Assembly (NCBI RefSeq): GCF_004798865.1
Contig: NW_025335505.1
Span: 16,170,354 to 16,234,353, forward strand
Direction: 5' to 3'
Length of the DNA: 64,000 bases
From: Varanus komodoensis
Taxonomy: Eukaryota > Chordata > Lepidosauria > Squamata > Varanidae
Shown here: positions 21,786 through 33,599 of the stretch, one piece after another
How the letters are laid out: each line of letters begins with the position of its first letter
How positions within the stretch are numbered: the stretch's first letter is position 1
Notes under the pieces: generated by a model
What the model was told of the DNA's origin: nothing
Seen by the model: the letters and a program-made list of their open reading frames with translations, nothing else
Database searches by the model: none
Made by a program: the position numbers and the translations under genes

Positions 21786-24339
21786 GTTTCCTCTGTGTAT
21801 GCTTATTTCCTTACAGGCACTGCTTGAACTGCTCCCTCCCAACATGAGGTCCTTCAGAAAGTAGAAGGATGTCTGCTTCTTGCTTCTCCTGATCTGCACT
21901 TGGGAGAGGGAAAGGATGAGGCTGCACAGGCCATAGGGTATATCATTGCTGACCTTTTCAGTCTCCTTCCTGCACCCCTCCCCCAAAACACCCCCTTTAT
22001 TTCCTCTTCAAGATCATTTTCCCAACCTTGGAGAGACAGCCAGCAGAAGACTTTCCATGCTAGATGAGGGTGGGAGATGGCAGGGAGTGGGAGGGCAGTT
22101 CCCAACTCTGAAGCTGGGGCTCTGTTTCAATCCTCAGATCTGAGAAACTGAAGTATCCTATGCACCCTCCCTGTCTAGTGGTCTTTGCATTGCCCTCTAA
22201 AAGTTAATTCAAACAAGATTATCTTGTGCTGCTCCTGGTAGAGATTCAAGCTCAGATTTAGACTTGGGTGAGTTTCAGGTATAAGGGAATTCCACAGTTG
22301 AGAAGAACTAAATATGCTTTCCCTCATGCTTTTGAAATCTTGGCTTGGTTCACAGATGAGCGATTTAAATGGGTATTTGTCACCTCAGGCATACCTCATT
22401 CCTGTAGCAAAGAGCAAAATAAAGCAGCAACAACACAGAAGAAATAATTTGCTAATCCTAAATATTCTCTATATGTGAAGATGGGGATGGGCAAAAATCC
22501 ATTCCACCTCAAAATAATAATCCCAATAGAGATAAAATGGAGATGTTTATGGTTTTAAATCCATCCATGATGTTCCACAGAGTGAATTTTGAATCAAAAT
22601 ATATGCTTTCTGTTACAGAGTTTGCTTTGTCTTCTGTGCAACGCTCAGTCAGGTTTTGTCCTGCAGCAGAGGAAATGAACCAGTCATTTGGATAGCAATA
22701 ATCATGATTGAAGTTAGAATCTAGAGTCTGCAGGCATGCTATTTCAGTAATTGTCATGAAATATATTAGTGCTTAGGATTCCATCTCTCCTTCAGCTATT
22801 TCCCTATTTGTTTTCATCGTTTAGTTCTGTACATACGCTGCAATCATTGCTAAGGCCCCTTGCATTTTTTCTTCTACAAAACAAAACAAAACAAAACAAA
22901 AAAGGTATAAAATTCCTCAGATTGCAACAGAACTGGTTATGAAAAGTGTATTAGCTTGAAGGGACAGTGGTTGGAATATTATACAGGGTTGTGCTGAATA
23001 GTTTCCCAAACCCCATTTAATTATAGCAACATTACCTGTTTCAGTTCTAGTGAATACTACTGCATCTCCAATCTGCTGGTACATTGGCAGCACGTTTGCC
23101 TTTTCCACCTCCAGTTATGGCTTCATTCTTCTTTATGGATTATTTGCATGTGTGATGTCCAGATCAGACTCATGGATGAATCCAGGCATTGAGAGATCAT
23201 ACATCCAATCATCCAGCCAAGCAGTGAAATGATGCTATTGATCTAAACCAATTGTACTAATTGTTCACAAATGATGCTGTATGTGAGAGAGAGCATGCAT
23301 GCTCATGCAGATAAAATTGAACTAATACTGCTGAAAAATGTTCTGTAATGTTCCTTAATTTATCTTATATAAATTAAAAATACATCTTTTGAAATAAAAG
23401 TAAGTGAATATAAGGGATACATTTATGAAGGAAGAAAACTGCAATGGGCTGGCCACATAGGATAAATGTAGAAATGTTTGGTTAAATCCTGAAACCACTG
23501 CTTACAGATGATTTTCTTTTGGTTTGTTTGCTTTGATGTTATCTCAGTTTTGCATTTGCTCTCCTTCAGCTTTGCATTGTTCATCCCAAAACAGAAGTTT
23601 TAACTCTTCCCCTCATACTTTTCATACCTGCTCTTCACTTCACTACCTGCTTTTACACTTCGGGGAAACCAGTGATAGGACCTAGCATGAATTTCCACCT
23701 ACCCACCTTGCCTTCCCTCTGTTCATATTTTCTGTTGCCTTCTGTGCAGGAACAGATTTGAAAAGGTGGTCCTTTTAAGGTACCATTGTCCAGGGAGGCC
23801 TATTTATTCAAAATGCATGAAAAATCACTCTTCTGTGTTGCTTCCAAACTTCAGAAAGCATTCCTTCAAGAACTATGTTGGACCTCCACACTTTTTGCTT
23901 TTGAAAGCATGTGAAATGACAACATATCTTAATGTAGGGTTTTCATTGTTTTAATCTTCTCATTCTTCTTCTTTATTTTTTCAAATTGTTGTGTACCATC
24001 TTGATAGCTTTTAATATATAGGATTTATGCACCAAGCTTGATCTGACAGGGTTCCCAACTGGTGACCAGGGGGAAAAATGCAGATTTAAAATATTTACTA
24101 TCAGGTCATGTTATCTAAAGCTGTTAGGAGAGGCTTGTTTAAATAAAAATATACTGAGAAGGCACCAAAACCAGAATATCACTGCCTATGTGACATGAAC
24201 AGGCAGGAGGTTCTACAAAGAGGAAGCCATCTCAGGCTCTGCTACTTTGAGTAGTGCTGCATTGAATAGATTCCAAATGGATTGCAGGTGCATATGGAAT
24301 CACAAGGAGTTTCTGATCTGATGATCAGTGGCTAGGCAA
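21786..24339. other. Non-coding stretch, nothing firm recognised
   Basis: No gene was recognised. A short (AAAAC)n run lies at about 22878-22900. The last 250 bases may be a further decayed part of the LINE at 24340-24830. Confidence 0.45.
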
Positions 24340-24830
24340 ATTGGTTAGCTGTTTTGAATATCCTGGTCCCAAGTCATTTAGAGTTTTAATCTTCAACAAC
24401 AAAACCTGAAATATGGCAAATACAGAGGAGCCCTTGTAGTCCCCTTAGCAAACAAGTTGCATAGTGAAAAGTTGCATTCTACAGTAGTTTTCAGTAATTC
24501 AGGCTTGAGGTTACTAGCCCCTATACCACTGTAGGCAAAATGTCCCAAATCAGCAGATGCTGTATTTTACGTGCTAATCAAAGCTGGAGGAAGGCACATC
24601 ACATTGCATTAATCACGTGGATCTCTAAGGACAGAGGTGGATCCAGAAGTACTCCCAGACCATGAATCTTACAGTTCAGAATTTCAAGTCCACCCAGAGT
24701 TTCAGTATTGTGTAATCTTATGGCTGTTTGCCTTTCATCTCTGACTTCTGTCAGCCTCAGTTTCTTCATATGTCCTCTGACAATACAATTTTCAAGTATA
24801 CCGAACTATTACATGCCTTTTTCCTCCAAT
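24340..24830 (-). mobile_element. Degenerate L2-like LINE, reverse-transcriptase 3' part
   Basis: On the minus strand about 24640-24790 can be read as LHNTETLGGLEILNCKIHGL followed by GVLLDPPLS, with upstream LRLTEVRDER. This parallels the KLNPDKTEVLL...KIHSLGVLLDPELSLE segment of the LINE at 59763-62265. Toward lower coordinates, CCAAGTCATTTAGAGTTTTA (about 24370) matches the TTTATAGGTCATCACCAACA position of that element. Stops and indels are frequent, so this is an old copy. Confidence 0.65.
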
Positions 24831-25845
24831 TCCAACTTCACATGACCTCCTATACAGAGTCTGTGGCCTGATTTGCATGGTACATCTGTGTCAACATGGG
24901 TTGTTTAATCCAGAATAAGCCATGGCATGAGCTGAAGTGTCACCAATATGTGATCCCTAAGGGGTGATTGGAGGTTGTGCCATGATGGGCAAACCCAGCC
25001 ATTGTGGGATATTCAAGAGTTGAGTTGTGGTTGCATGACCCTCATTTAGAAGAATGGTTCTGTGAAGGTTGTCAGACCCTGCAATAATATCCAATGGCTA
25101 GATTCACATGATATAGCATAGCTCTTCATCACCCTGATCAGCTGCATATTCAAAATCAGCTAGCATATATAAGCTGATCTTGTTCCAGTCCAAGTTGCTT
25201 GCTTTCTGCCATGTCTTGTCAGTCTGTGCATGCTGTGCTTCCTTTTTCAGGCAGTCTGCCTTGCCACTTCCAAATCCATAAAAGCTTATTCTAAAGTTTC
25301 TCAGTGTATGCATCATACATCAAAATTCCACATGTGCAGCTTTTGTATATAATGGTTACACAGAGGTCACCTGTTAGTTCCTAAATCAATGTACCTTTTC
25401 TGCAGGGATTTGCAAGAGTGAAGTCACCCAAGACCTAGGAATCTTGGCCATTAGAAACATTAGCATTTGTACAATAGGAAATCAAATCCTATTTTTACAT
25501 GTCCTAGATAAATAACTTGGCTGTGACTTGTTTTGCTTTTAGACTACAACTCTCCAGCCATTTCGCCTTTCATTAAGGTAGTAAAAGCACTTGTGCAGCC
25601 TCATTTAGTTACTCTTATTTCACCCATCATAAACTGCACTTTCTGCTTCCAAGGTTACAGTGGTATTTGCAATTTTTTAAAATGTGCAGGTGAAGTCTAA
25701 AACTTCTTTCAGCTTAGAACTAAGCATGTTGTCCATAAATGTCTTCTTAGGGCTAGGGCATAGCCATTGAGTTATCCTATGAGCTGCTGAATAATTACCA
25801 GAGTTCAGTTCACTGTTCATATCTCATTTATTAGTAGCAGAGCTT
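24831..25845. other. Non-coding stretch, nothing recognised
   Basis: No gene, RNA gene or confident repeat was recognised. Confidence 0.5.
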
Positions 25846-26050
25846 ATTTATTTATTACATTTATATGGTGCCCCATAGCCCAAAGGACTCTCTGGGTGCC
25901 TTACAAAACAACAACAAAGAAAGATAATAAAATCCATTAAAATAATAGAGATCTGGCACCCAGGGCAAAGAAGGTCAAAGCAAGACATGCAGCAATAAAA
26001 ATTAAAGCAACACTGGAGATGCAATCTTCTATCCACTGCCATTAGTGCTT
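25846..26050 (-). mobile_element. LINE 3' UTR fragment (L2/CR1 type)
   Basis: It begins with a TTATTTATTACATTTATATGG tail-side signature, then GTGCCCCATAGCCCAAAGG, CTCTCTGGGTGCCTTACAAA and an A-rich stretch containing GGCACCCAGGGCAAAG. This is the reverse-strand order seen in LINE 3' ends of this type (compare 28195-28440). No ORF2 coding part remains. Confidence 0.5.
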
Positions 26051-27944
26051 CAGTGCTGGGAACCTTTCATAAACTATGCAGCTTCTCCTGGCTCTTTTCT
26101 CCCTCTTTCTTGGTGAGTAATATACTTTGCCCCAGTACATTGCCTTTACTATAGCATATACCTGTGAAGCTGCTGGTTTGCTTGATTCTGGGCTGAAGAA
26201 TTTGTGGTCCTCCAGACATTGTCATGTTACACTTTCCATCAGACACATCTAGAGTCCATGACCTATTAGTATATTTCTAAATGGGAGGGGGCTTGAATTT
26301 AAAATATTTTAATAAATTGGTTTGAGTACTGATCTGTCTCATAGTAGACTTTGTAAAAACACACACTACTATACTATATCATTAGTATATTAAGTGGTAT
26401 ATAAATATTAACAAGCTATCAAAATGGGAATTCTACCCTTGACAAATTTAAACCTGGGGGGAAAAGATCAGCCTTGTGACCTCCTATCCGAAGACTCAAA
26501 GGGAAGGGGATGCAATCATTGTGTTTCAAATTCATCATCATATAAGTAGCTTTATTCATCTGGTAGTGAAAACTAAATAACTGCCAATCACAGTAATGAA
26601 CAATGGCAGGTACAAGTTTTACAATGATGGGAAGCATCTCACACTGCGCCCGGTGTTGCATTCAGCTAATTTGTGACAAATGATTAGCCTTTAAAGTAAT
26701 CAATTTCTTCCTCATCACCCATAATCTTTTTTCTCTTTACTCTTTTACATTCCTTTCCAGCTTTAGAGGTGTACATCAGGTGAATTAATTATGAACAAAA
26801 CATAATTAACACATACCCACAAAGGCTCAGTCAGAGTTATTTTTTTGACCAGAAATGGGTCATAGGGTTAACTATAGTACACACTGAACCTGTCATTCCA
26901 CTGTTATATTTAGAAAGAAGGAGCAATGACCAGACCTTAGGGAAAGTTGTTAACATAGCTGTTAGGATGATAAGATATTCTTTAAAATGCTAATCAGAAT
27001 GATTCATATGATATGCTTGTTTTGTATCATTTAACTTTATCAAATATGCTAAAAAGTAGAACAAGACAGTTTTAAGTAAAGTTGTTCCTGACAAAATTGC
27101 TGCATTTTAAATGATGGAGAAGAAGTTGCATAAATGAGAACAGTCCCAGTTCAAAAGGGGGTAGCCTTTATCATAAGAATGACAATAGTAAATAATAAAA
27201 TACTGAGGAGCAAAGACTTGATACTGTTCCTAGGGAATATAAATGTATTAAGTGATGACCCTGCTCATTGTATTTGTATTTATTATCTCCTTCAAAAGGA
27301 AAGCATATCTTGTGAAATATTTTTCCTGCAAACAGGCATACACATGATACCATTCTCATGATCATTGAAGTGATAATGGGGCCCCATGGCTGTCTAGGAG
27401 AGCCCCATCTATTCTCCATGTGAATGGTATTATGTGAAGAATAATTTTGTGAAAAAGGCTTGCCCATGTATGCATCTGTATGGACAGAGAAGGGAGACCC
27501 TGATTAGAGAGGGTCACATATAGGAGTTGTGCATGCATGCGTCTCCTGTGGAGGAGCATACTTCTATAGATGTGAGGAAGTCTTCTCATTACATCCAGAA
27601 GACCTTTGTCATGGGAGAAGGAAGGTACTAGTGTTTCTGATTGTGGCCCATGTGGCCTACTCCAACCTGGTTGTATTTAGGAGGACTTCCCATGCAAATG
27701 AAAATACTAATTTTCAAGAGTTCTGGTTCGTGTGAAGAGCTTCCATGAATAGTGGAAGCTCCCCTCTTCAGACTATCATCCTACATAGAGGGTGACAGAA
27801 ATGAGTGAGGAGAAAGATGGGGTAGATAATTTCCTAGCCTTGAGTATTTTCTTCCTTACCTCACTGAATGCCTGAAGTCTGCAAATGTATATGCCATCTG
27901 GTGTACTTGACAGGACAGAAAAAAAGATAAAGGCACACAAAGAG
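26051..27944. other. Non-coding stretch, nothing recognised
   Basis: No gene was recognised. An AT-rich block at 26781-26810 has two TAATTA-type words. Confidence 0.5.
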
Positions 27945-28135
27945 CTTGACTGATAAGACCAAAAGCCTGTCTAGTCCAGTATTCTGTTCCCACAGAGGTC
28001 CATGGGACATTCCACAAGGATGATTGCAAAAGCACACTCTCATTCACATTCCCTAGCAGCTCTTGCTCACAGGTCCACTCCCTTTGATACTGGAGGTCAT
28101 TCATAGCCATCATGACTAGGAGTCATTGACAGACT
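27945..28135 (-). mobile_element. CR1-like LINE 3' UTR fragment
   Basis: The blocks AAAAGCCTGTCTAGTCCAGT, ATTCTGTTCCCACAGAGGTC, GATACTGGAGGTCATTCATA and GCCATCATGACTAGGAGTCA follow the same order as the fragment at 36490-36975 and the reverse of 8285-8565. It stops where the younger L2-like LINE (28140-28807) begins, which suggests truncation by that insertion. Confidence 0.6.
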
Positions 28136-28139
28136 TTCC

Positions 28140-28155
28140 ACTGGTAGTTCCTTAC

Positions 28156-28195
<40 letters not shown>

Positions 28196-28807
28196 ATTTC
28201 TATGCCGCCCCTTGCCGAAACCTCGGGGCGGCTTACAACATGATAAAATACATTGAAATACAATAGTACATAATAAATTACCATTAAATATAAAAATACA
28301 AAAAAATACATTGATTTACAAATACAAAATTAAAATTATCAGTATAAAATAAAAATATAGGAGGAGAAAGAAAAGGAAGAAGAAGTTGCCCAGGCCAGAT
28401 CATATGTTTTAACAATTGAAATGATGTTTAAATAAAAAGGTCTTTACCTGGCGCCGAAAAACCAGTAACGACGGTGCCAGGCGGACCTCTTTGGGGAGTG
28501 AATTCCATAGGTTGGGCGCCACCACAGAGAAAGCCCTCCTCCGGGTACTTACTTTCCCAATTTCTTTCATGGAGGGTTCCTGGAGAAGGGACTCTCCCGC
28601 AGATCTCAAAGGGCGGTCGGGCATATACGGACGTAAGCGCTCGTTCAGGTAGCCAGGACCCAAGCTGTTTAGGGCTTTGTAGGTCATAATCAACACCTTG
28701 AATTGGGCCCGGGCTTCAATGGGAAGCCAGTGAAGCTGATGGAGGACTGGAGTCATGTGAGCATAACGCCCCGTCCCCGTCAGCAACCTGGCAGCTCTAT
28801 TTTGCAC
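28140..28807 (-). mobile_element. 5'-truncated L2-like LINE: ORF2 C-terminus, 3' UTR, (ATT)n tail
   Basis: The minus strand has one open frame from 28807 to 28409 (132 codons): QNRAARLLTGTGRYAH, LHQLHWLPIEARAQFKVL, TYKALNSLGPGYL, then RRRAFSVVAPNLWNSLP, ending KTFLFKHHFNC. This is the C-terminal region downstream of the reverse transcriptase in L2-like ORF2. No stop or frameshift interrupts it and it keeps many CpGs, so it is a young copy cut at the 5' end in the usual LINE way. The 3' UTR (28195-28408) holds a GC-rich hairpin at 28204-28232 and an AT-rich stretch, and ends in an (ATT)n tail (28156-28193). It is a close relative of 59763-62265. Confidence 0.85.
28204..28232 (-). other. LINE 3'-UTR stem-loop (8-bp stem, 13-nt loop)
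   Basis: The arms GCCGCCCC (28204-28211) and GGGGCGGC (28225-28232) are perfectly complementary. The sister element has the same hairpin at 59811-59841 with GCTGCCCC and GGGGCAGC, a paired change. In related LINE groups such hairpins near the RNA 3' end help the reverse transcriptase find its template. That role is inferred here. Confidence 0.65.
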
Positions 28808-28810
28808 TTT

Positions 28811-31800
28811 AGAAGAAGATTACAAGAAAAGACTACTGTAGAGCCCCTTGTTACTATCATTTTGGGAACAGATAAATGCTTTTTTGTTTTCCAGATGCTT
28901 AAGAACTGTTAAATTTCAACTTGGGTAGTCAACACCATATGCAGGTAAATGCTTTTTTACTTGGGGCAGATGTTCAGGTTAGTGAAGCAGTTTATGGTGG
29001 ATGTTCTTTAAAATCTTACAAAATCAAGAGGTGGCCTGAGGATTTTAGCAAATGAGCAAAATTTTAAATTTTTAAAATAGCAAATTAAAAATGAGCAAAA
29101 AAGTTCATGTGTAAGTGTGTGAAAAATTTTGGCAACTGCAAGGTGAACTTAGAGAAGGTTGAATCCATGAAGCAGTCTATTTGGAATCTTGCTTCTTCCA
29201 ATTTGTTGTGTTAGAATTATGATAATGATATTTTCTTTGTACTTTTTTTCTTAAGTTATTACATTAATGACTAATGTAAATAAATACATAAAGGCAGGAA
29301 TATGTACTCCAAAATTTTCAGCACAATTTTTTTAGTAGAATTTGCTTGTCTGTTTATCTATGTTACAGCTCTTCTTCCTAACTCTTGTGGTATTTGATAT
29401 TTTCAGTAACTTTTCAAGCATATATTCCCTCATTCTGCATTATATTAACATTTTTTTTACTGGCACCAGTATAATATAAGCAGATGTTCCATTCCTCTTA
29501 GGATCTGACCTTTTGTTGAACAATATAGTTTAGGGCAGGTGAACATATTTCAATTTCTCCTCTGTCCAACCAGCAGGAAGTTTCATGACACCCTTCTGCA
29601 GGATCCATTTTTGTTTGTGGGTTGGTTTGTTTGGAGACAATACCAGGGACATATCGTAATTTTTTGCAGCAAATTGTTTGTTATAGAAGTGTCTATATCC
29701 AGGCATTGGAACACCAACACCTTAGGAGTATCTGCTGTCCAGAAGAAGTAATGCCATGGGATTTTACGTAGTGTTATTTATTAAGCTGAATTGAATAGGT
29801 TCAGAATTCTCAAATTTAAAACAAGTCTGCATGCTACACAAAATGCAACCAAAACCCCAAATACATACACACTTAGGTATCTACACAACCAACTCTACTA
29901 TCCTTGTGCATCCCTGGAACTGGTTGCTTAAAATCCTAAAAGAAATGAATGCAATGCAAATACATGCAAAATTATTATACTGTTCCCATCTAGTTACTCT
30001 TGACCTTGACAACGATGATAATGGCAATGACAACATGAATTCTGAATGAACAGAGACTTTTCTTATTGGTACATGGCCTTCCTCTTGTGGTTCCATGTTG
30101 ATATATTATTGTAAATGATACACGTGTGATAACAGTGAGAGAAGAAGAAGGCACATGATGTCATGGTGCAAAAACACTTGGGAAACAATGACAAATCATG
30201 CATACCACTTTCACAAGATGGAATTTGGTGACGTGCATATGCAAAAAATTAAAAAAATTACAACCTCTTGTAATCACGGAAAGTTCATTTTCTGTTGAAT
30301 TTTCAGCTTGGAAAGCAAATTAAATATTATAAAGGTATCAGCTTGCACATCAAGGTCTTATCAGTTTCCTAATTCAGACTGACATTGCTCTTCTGCACAT
30401 GTTGAAACAGCAAAATGTATTATTTTTAGCCTCCACAGAAGTAGTTGAGGTATGGCAGGGACTCTGGCTGATTGGAATAGAAATTTGTCATGACATTTCT
30501 AGAGGGAAGACACAAAATAGCAAATGGGCTAAACTGTGAACCACACCATGCTTGAATTGATCTGTGGGTATATTTAAAAAAAAAGCTTTTTAAAAGCCAA
30601 GCTTCCTAAATTCATTGTGGGTATACTTGCAAGCAAGGAAAGAATAGACAATAATCACTTCTATGTGTTACCTTGGATAGGTGACCCCCCCCCCGCCAGT
30701 TCTAAAACTTGGATTAGTGATATAACCAATGCTAGTCGTTCATTACCCACATACCGAAAAAGTGTGCATTATCCTCTTGGTATATCTTGAAGGTGAATGA
30801 GGCTCTAAATATCCAAAGGATAGCAAAAACAAAAGCACACTCATCTACCACTATCAGTTCTAAATAATGGAAGCAGCAGCACAAATAAACTACTGCTTCC
30901 TGCATATTCATTTCAGTGAGGCTTTGCAGGAGAGCTTCCCAGCAAATCATGTTCCACAGGTCATTACATATCACCATTCTGATGAAACCTGGAGTGAATA
31001 TTGAGAGAGATAAGTAAATTATATGTGGTAAAGCAGCTGACTTCTGACATATTTCAAAAATTAATTAGCAGTTTATTTGCAGTTTATTTCTAACTTTTTA
31101 TGAGTTTCGTTTTGTGGCATGAGATCAGGTCATATGGCCTCATTGAAAAGTTCCTATGATGTCACCATATAGTACACTGGGCTTTTTGCTCTGATTGTGG
31201 CACTGGTTCTGCAATTGGTTCCTACTCCTCCCCCACCAAACCCTAGATTTCTTACAAGTGGCCAGTGGAGTATCTGAATACATATAATGCAATACAATGC
31301 AAATCTGAACCTGGTAGAAAAAGAATCATTTGTAATCTAAATGGATATGATAGACAGATGGAGTGAGCTGACATATTCAGCAACTATGTATAAGTGCTCC
31401 ATCCATTCATCTCACCCTTTTTAAGCTGCTGATGAATGCAGACTCCATCTTCAAGCCTCTCTGCTTGAAGTCCCCTTCCAGAAATGACATTTCTCACTTT
31501 TTGAACATTTTAAGCAGGGATGGCAAGTACATTTAGCATAACTAACATTATAAACTGAGGGGGAAAAGCAGGTTGCAGTTTGGCAGTGCAACGTTCGGGT
31601 TTTATCTCAAGGAAATGTTCACGTATTGGCAAACTGAGACAGAAAGAAGGGGGGAAAGTTTTAAACTGCACCTGTAATCCTGTCTTCATATATTAGTAAA
31701 ACCTGCAATTATCTAAGTTACTGTATTAGGCAAGAAATATCAATGTTAATTAGACTGATTCATCAAAGTCTACCTACTACGGAGGTAGGTACTGTTCTCT

Positions 31801-31985
31801 GGATGGTGTTTCAGCCGTATTTGTATTCCTGAACAACACAGAAGATTCATCAAGGAAAACATCTTCTACACTCATTTGGCCTTAGTCTTGATTAGACTGA
31901 ATATGTTAACCAGCCAAATAGCAGCACGGCATTGTGGAGCTGCCAGAAATGGTAAAAACAAGAACAATATTACAGACTTTGAGCT
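28811..31985. other. Non-coding stretch, nothing recognised
   Basis: No gene, RNA gene or interspersed repeat was recognised. A short poly-C run lies near 30685. Confidence 0.5.
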
Positions 31986-31989
31986 GTGC

Positions 31990-32200
31990 AATGGGCCATA
32001 GTTCAGGGATGCAGCTTCTCATGCAGAAGGTCCCATTCCTGGCAATCCCAGTTTAAAAAGGGATTGATTGTTGTTGATGCAAAAGACCACAGATTTGTGA
32101 GCCTGGAGAGTCTGCCATTCTGAACAGGGAATACGGGGTACAATGCACTTGGTATAAGGCAGCTTCAGGTATTCCTATGTATTGGTGCTGCTAAATATGT
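31990..32200 (+). mobile_element. tRNA-derived SINE (second family), near full length
   Basis: The blocks run in order: GGGCCATAGTTCAGGGATGC (box A region), CTCATGCAGAAGGTCCCATT, CCTGGCAATCCCAG (box B region), AAAAGACCACAG, GCCTGGAGAGTCTGCCATTC and CTTGGTATAAGGCAGCTTCA. It is the most complete copy of this family in the window but is clearly diverged. Confidence 0.65.
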
Positions 32201-33434
32201 ACCGTGCTTGGATTGGGGAGCAGGGGGAGACTAAGTGGCCCATATTGAATCTTTGGACCAGGGTTTCTGCATGCCTGCTTTGAACAGTGTCCAAGCAGCA
32301 TATTGGTCATTTTTCCATGTTTATATCTCAGGTGTAAATGCATAGCATTTGAAATTAATGTGTGTTCTATTCTAAAAATTAGCAAGTTGCTAAGGCAGGA
32401 GGAAAGATGCCAATTCCATGAAAAGGAACCACATAATTGTGTCATTTGAATATTATTCTAGCTACATGTGAGTCATTCACAGAAATCAGAGACTACCATA
32501 CAGTAAGGTTAATGTTCAAAGTGTCCTGTTTTCTAAACATGACAACCCAGGCTAGCTGGATCCAATGAGCCTGCAAATGTAATTTCCAGTACACCCACTT
32601 TCCTTCTACTCATATAGTTGCTTTTATGACTAGAAAATGGTTAAGATGACCCTGATCCTTTTTTCCAAATCATTTTCACTGTCCCACCTGCTTGTTTACA
32701 CTTGAGGAAGGGCATTTTTTCTCATAATTGTTGATACTCTGGAATGAAGAATTCTGTACAAGGTTAAATGTCAAGAATTTTGTTCTTGAATTTGATATTA
32801 ATAATATAGTGCAGATTTAAAGTATTTTGCAATGGATATTCACTTTATTACTGAATCAAAGCAGCTACTACATTAGGACTTAAAGATTTAGCAGGTGAAC
32901 TGTGATCTTTCCAATACTAGAGTTCTTCTTTTGCATATAACTGCCATTGGTAATGACTGAAAGAATTTGGACAATAGCTTGGAAAGCATTTTGTAAATTG
33001 GGTATAAATTGTCCTGTTCATTTCTAAGGGGGAAAGCTAGACTATCTGAGCATGAAGAGACAGGAAACTGCTGAAAATATGCATGCATGTACAATCTGTG
33101 CTGCTTCATTTCCAAAAATGTTTTAAAAATGAGACCATTGGATGTTGATTGTGTTCCGGATTAAAGTTTGTATGGAATGCAATCCAAGAGAAGTGTACCA
33201 GAGGGCAGCCTTAGACATTTTTATTTCAACCCATTCCTAATATCCTAGTTGTGTTGTATTCTTTTCAGAAGAAGAATGCTGTGGTATGCTCAGATAGGTC
33301 ACTTCACATGACCCTCCTTCCACGCTGATAATGTCAGGGGTTTCCCTTGCTGGTATGCATGTTGGCTGCAGAAGCTTGGGCTAGTGATGGAATCCCTTGA
33401 TCCTTTTAACAAGGGAAAATGGCCATGTGATCAT
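32201..33434. other. Non-coding stretch, nothing recognised
   Basis: No gene, RNA gene or repeat was recognised on either strand. Confidence 0.5.
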
Positions 33435-33550
33435 CAGCTATTTTATTTATTACACAGTTATGTTATCCAGCAGCCAAAAATCTCTGGGCAGTTAATAATA
33501 ATTCATAAAATTACAAAGCACAAATAGAAATATAAAAATAAAAACTTATT
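33435..33550 (-). mobile_element. LINE 3' UTR fragment (L2/CR1 type)
   Basis: TATTTTATTTATTACACAG is followed by TTATCCAGCAGCC, TCTCTGGGCAGTTAATAATA and an A-rich run. This is the reverse-strand layout of a LINE 3' terminus, comparable with 52980-53120. No coding part is recognised. Confidence 0.45.
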
Positions 33551-33573
33551 TTTATTATAACCTACAACTTATA

Positions 33574-33590
33574 TGTGTGTGTGTGTGTGT
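33574..33590. repeat. Short (TG)n microsatellite
   Basis: About eight TG units. Confidence 0.85.
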
Positions 33591-33599
33591 ATGACAGCT

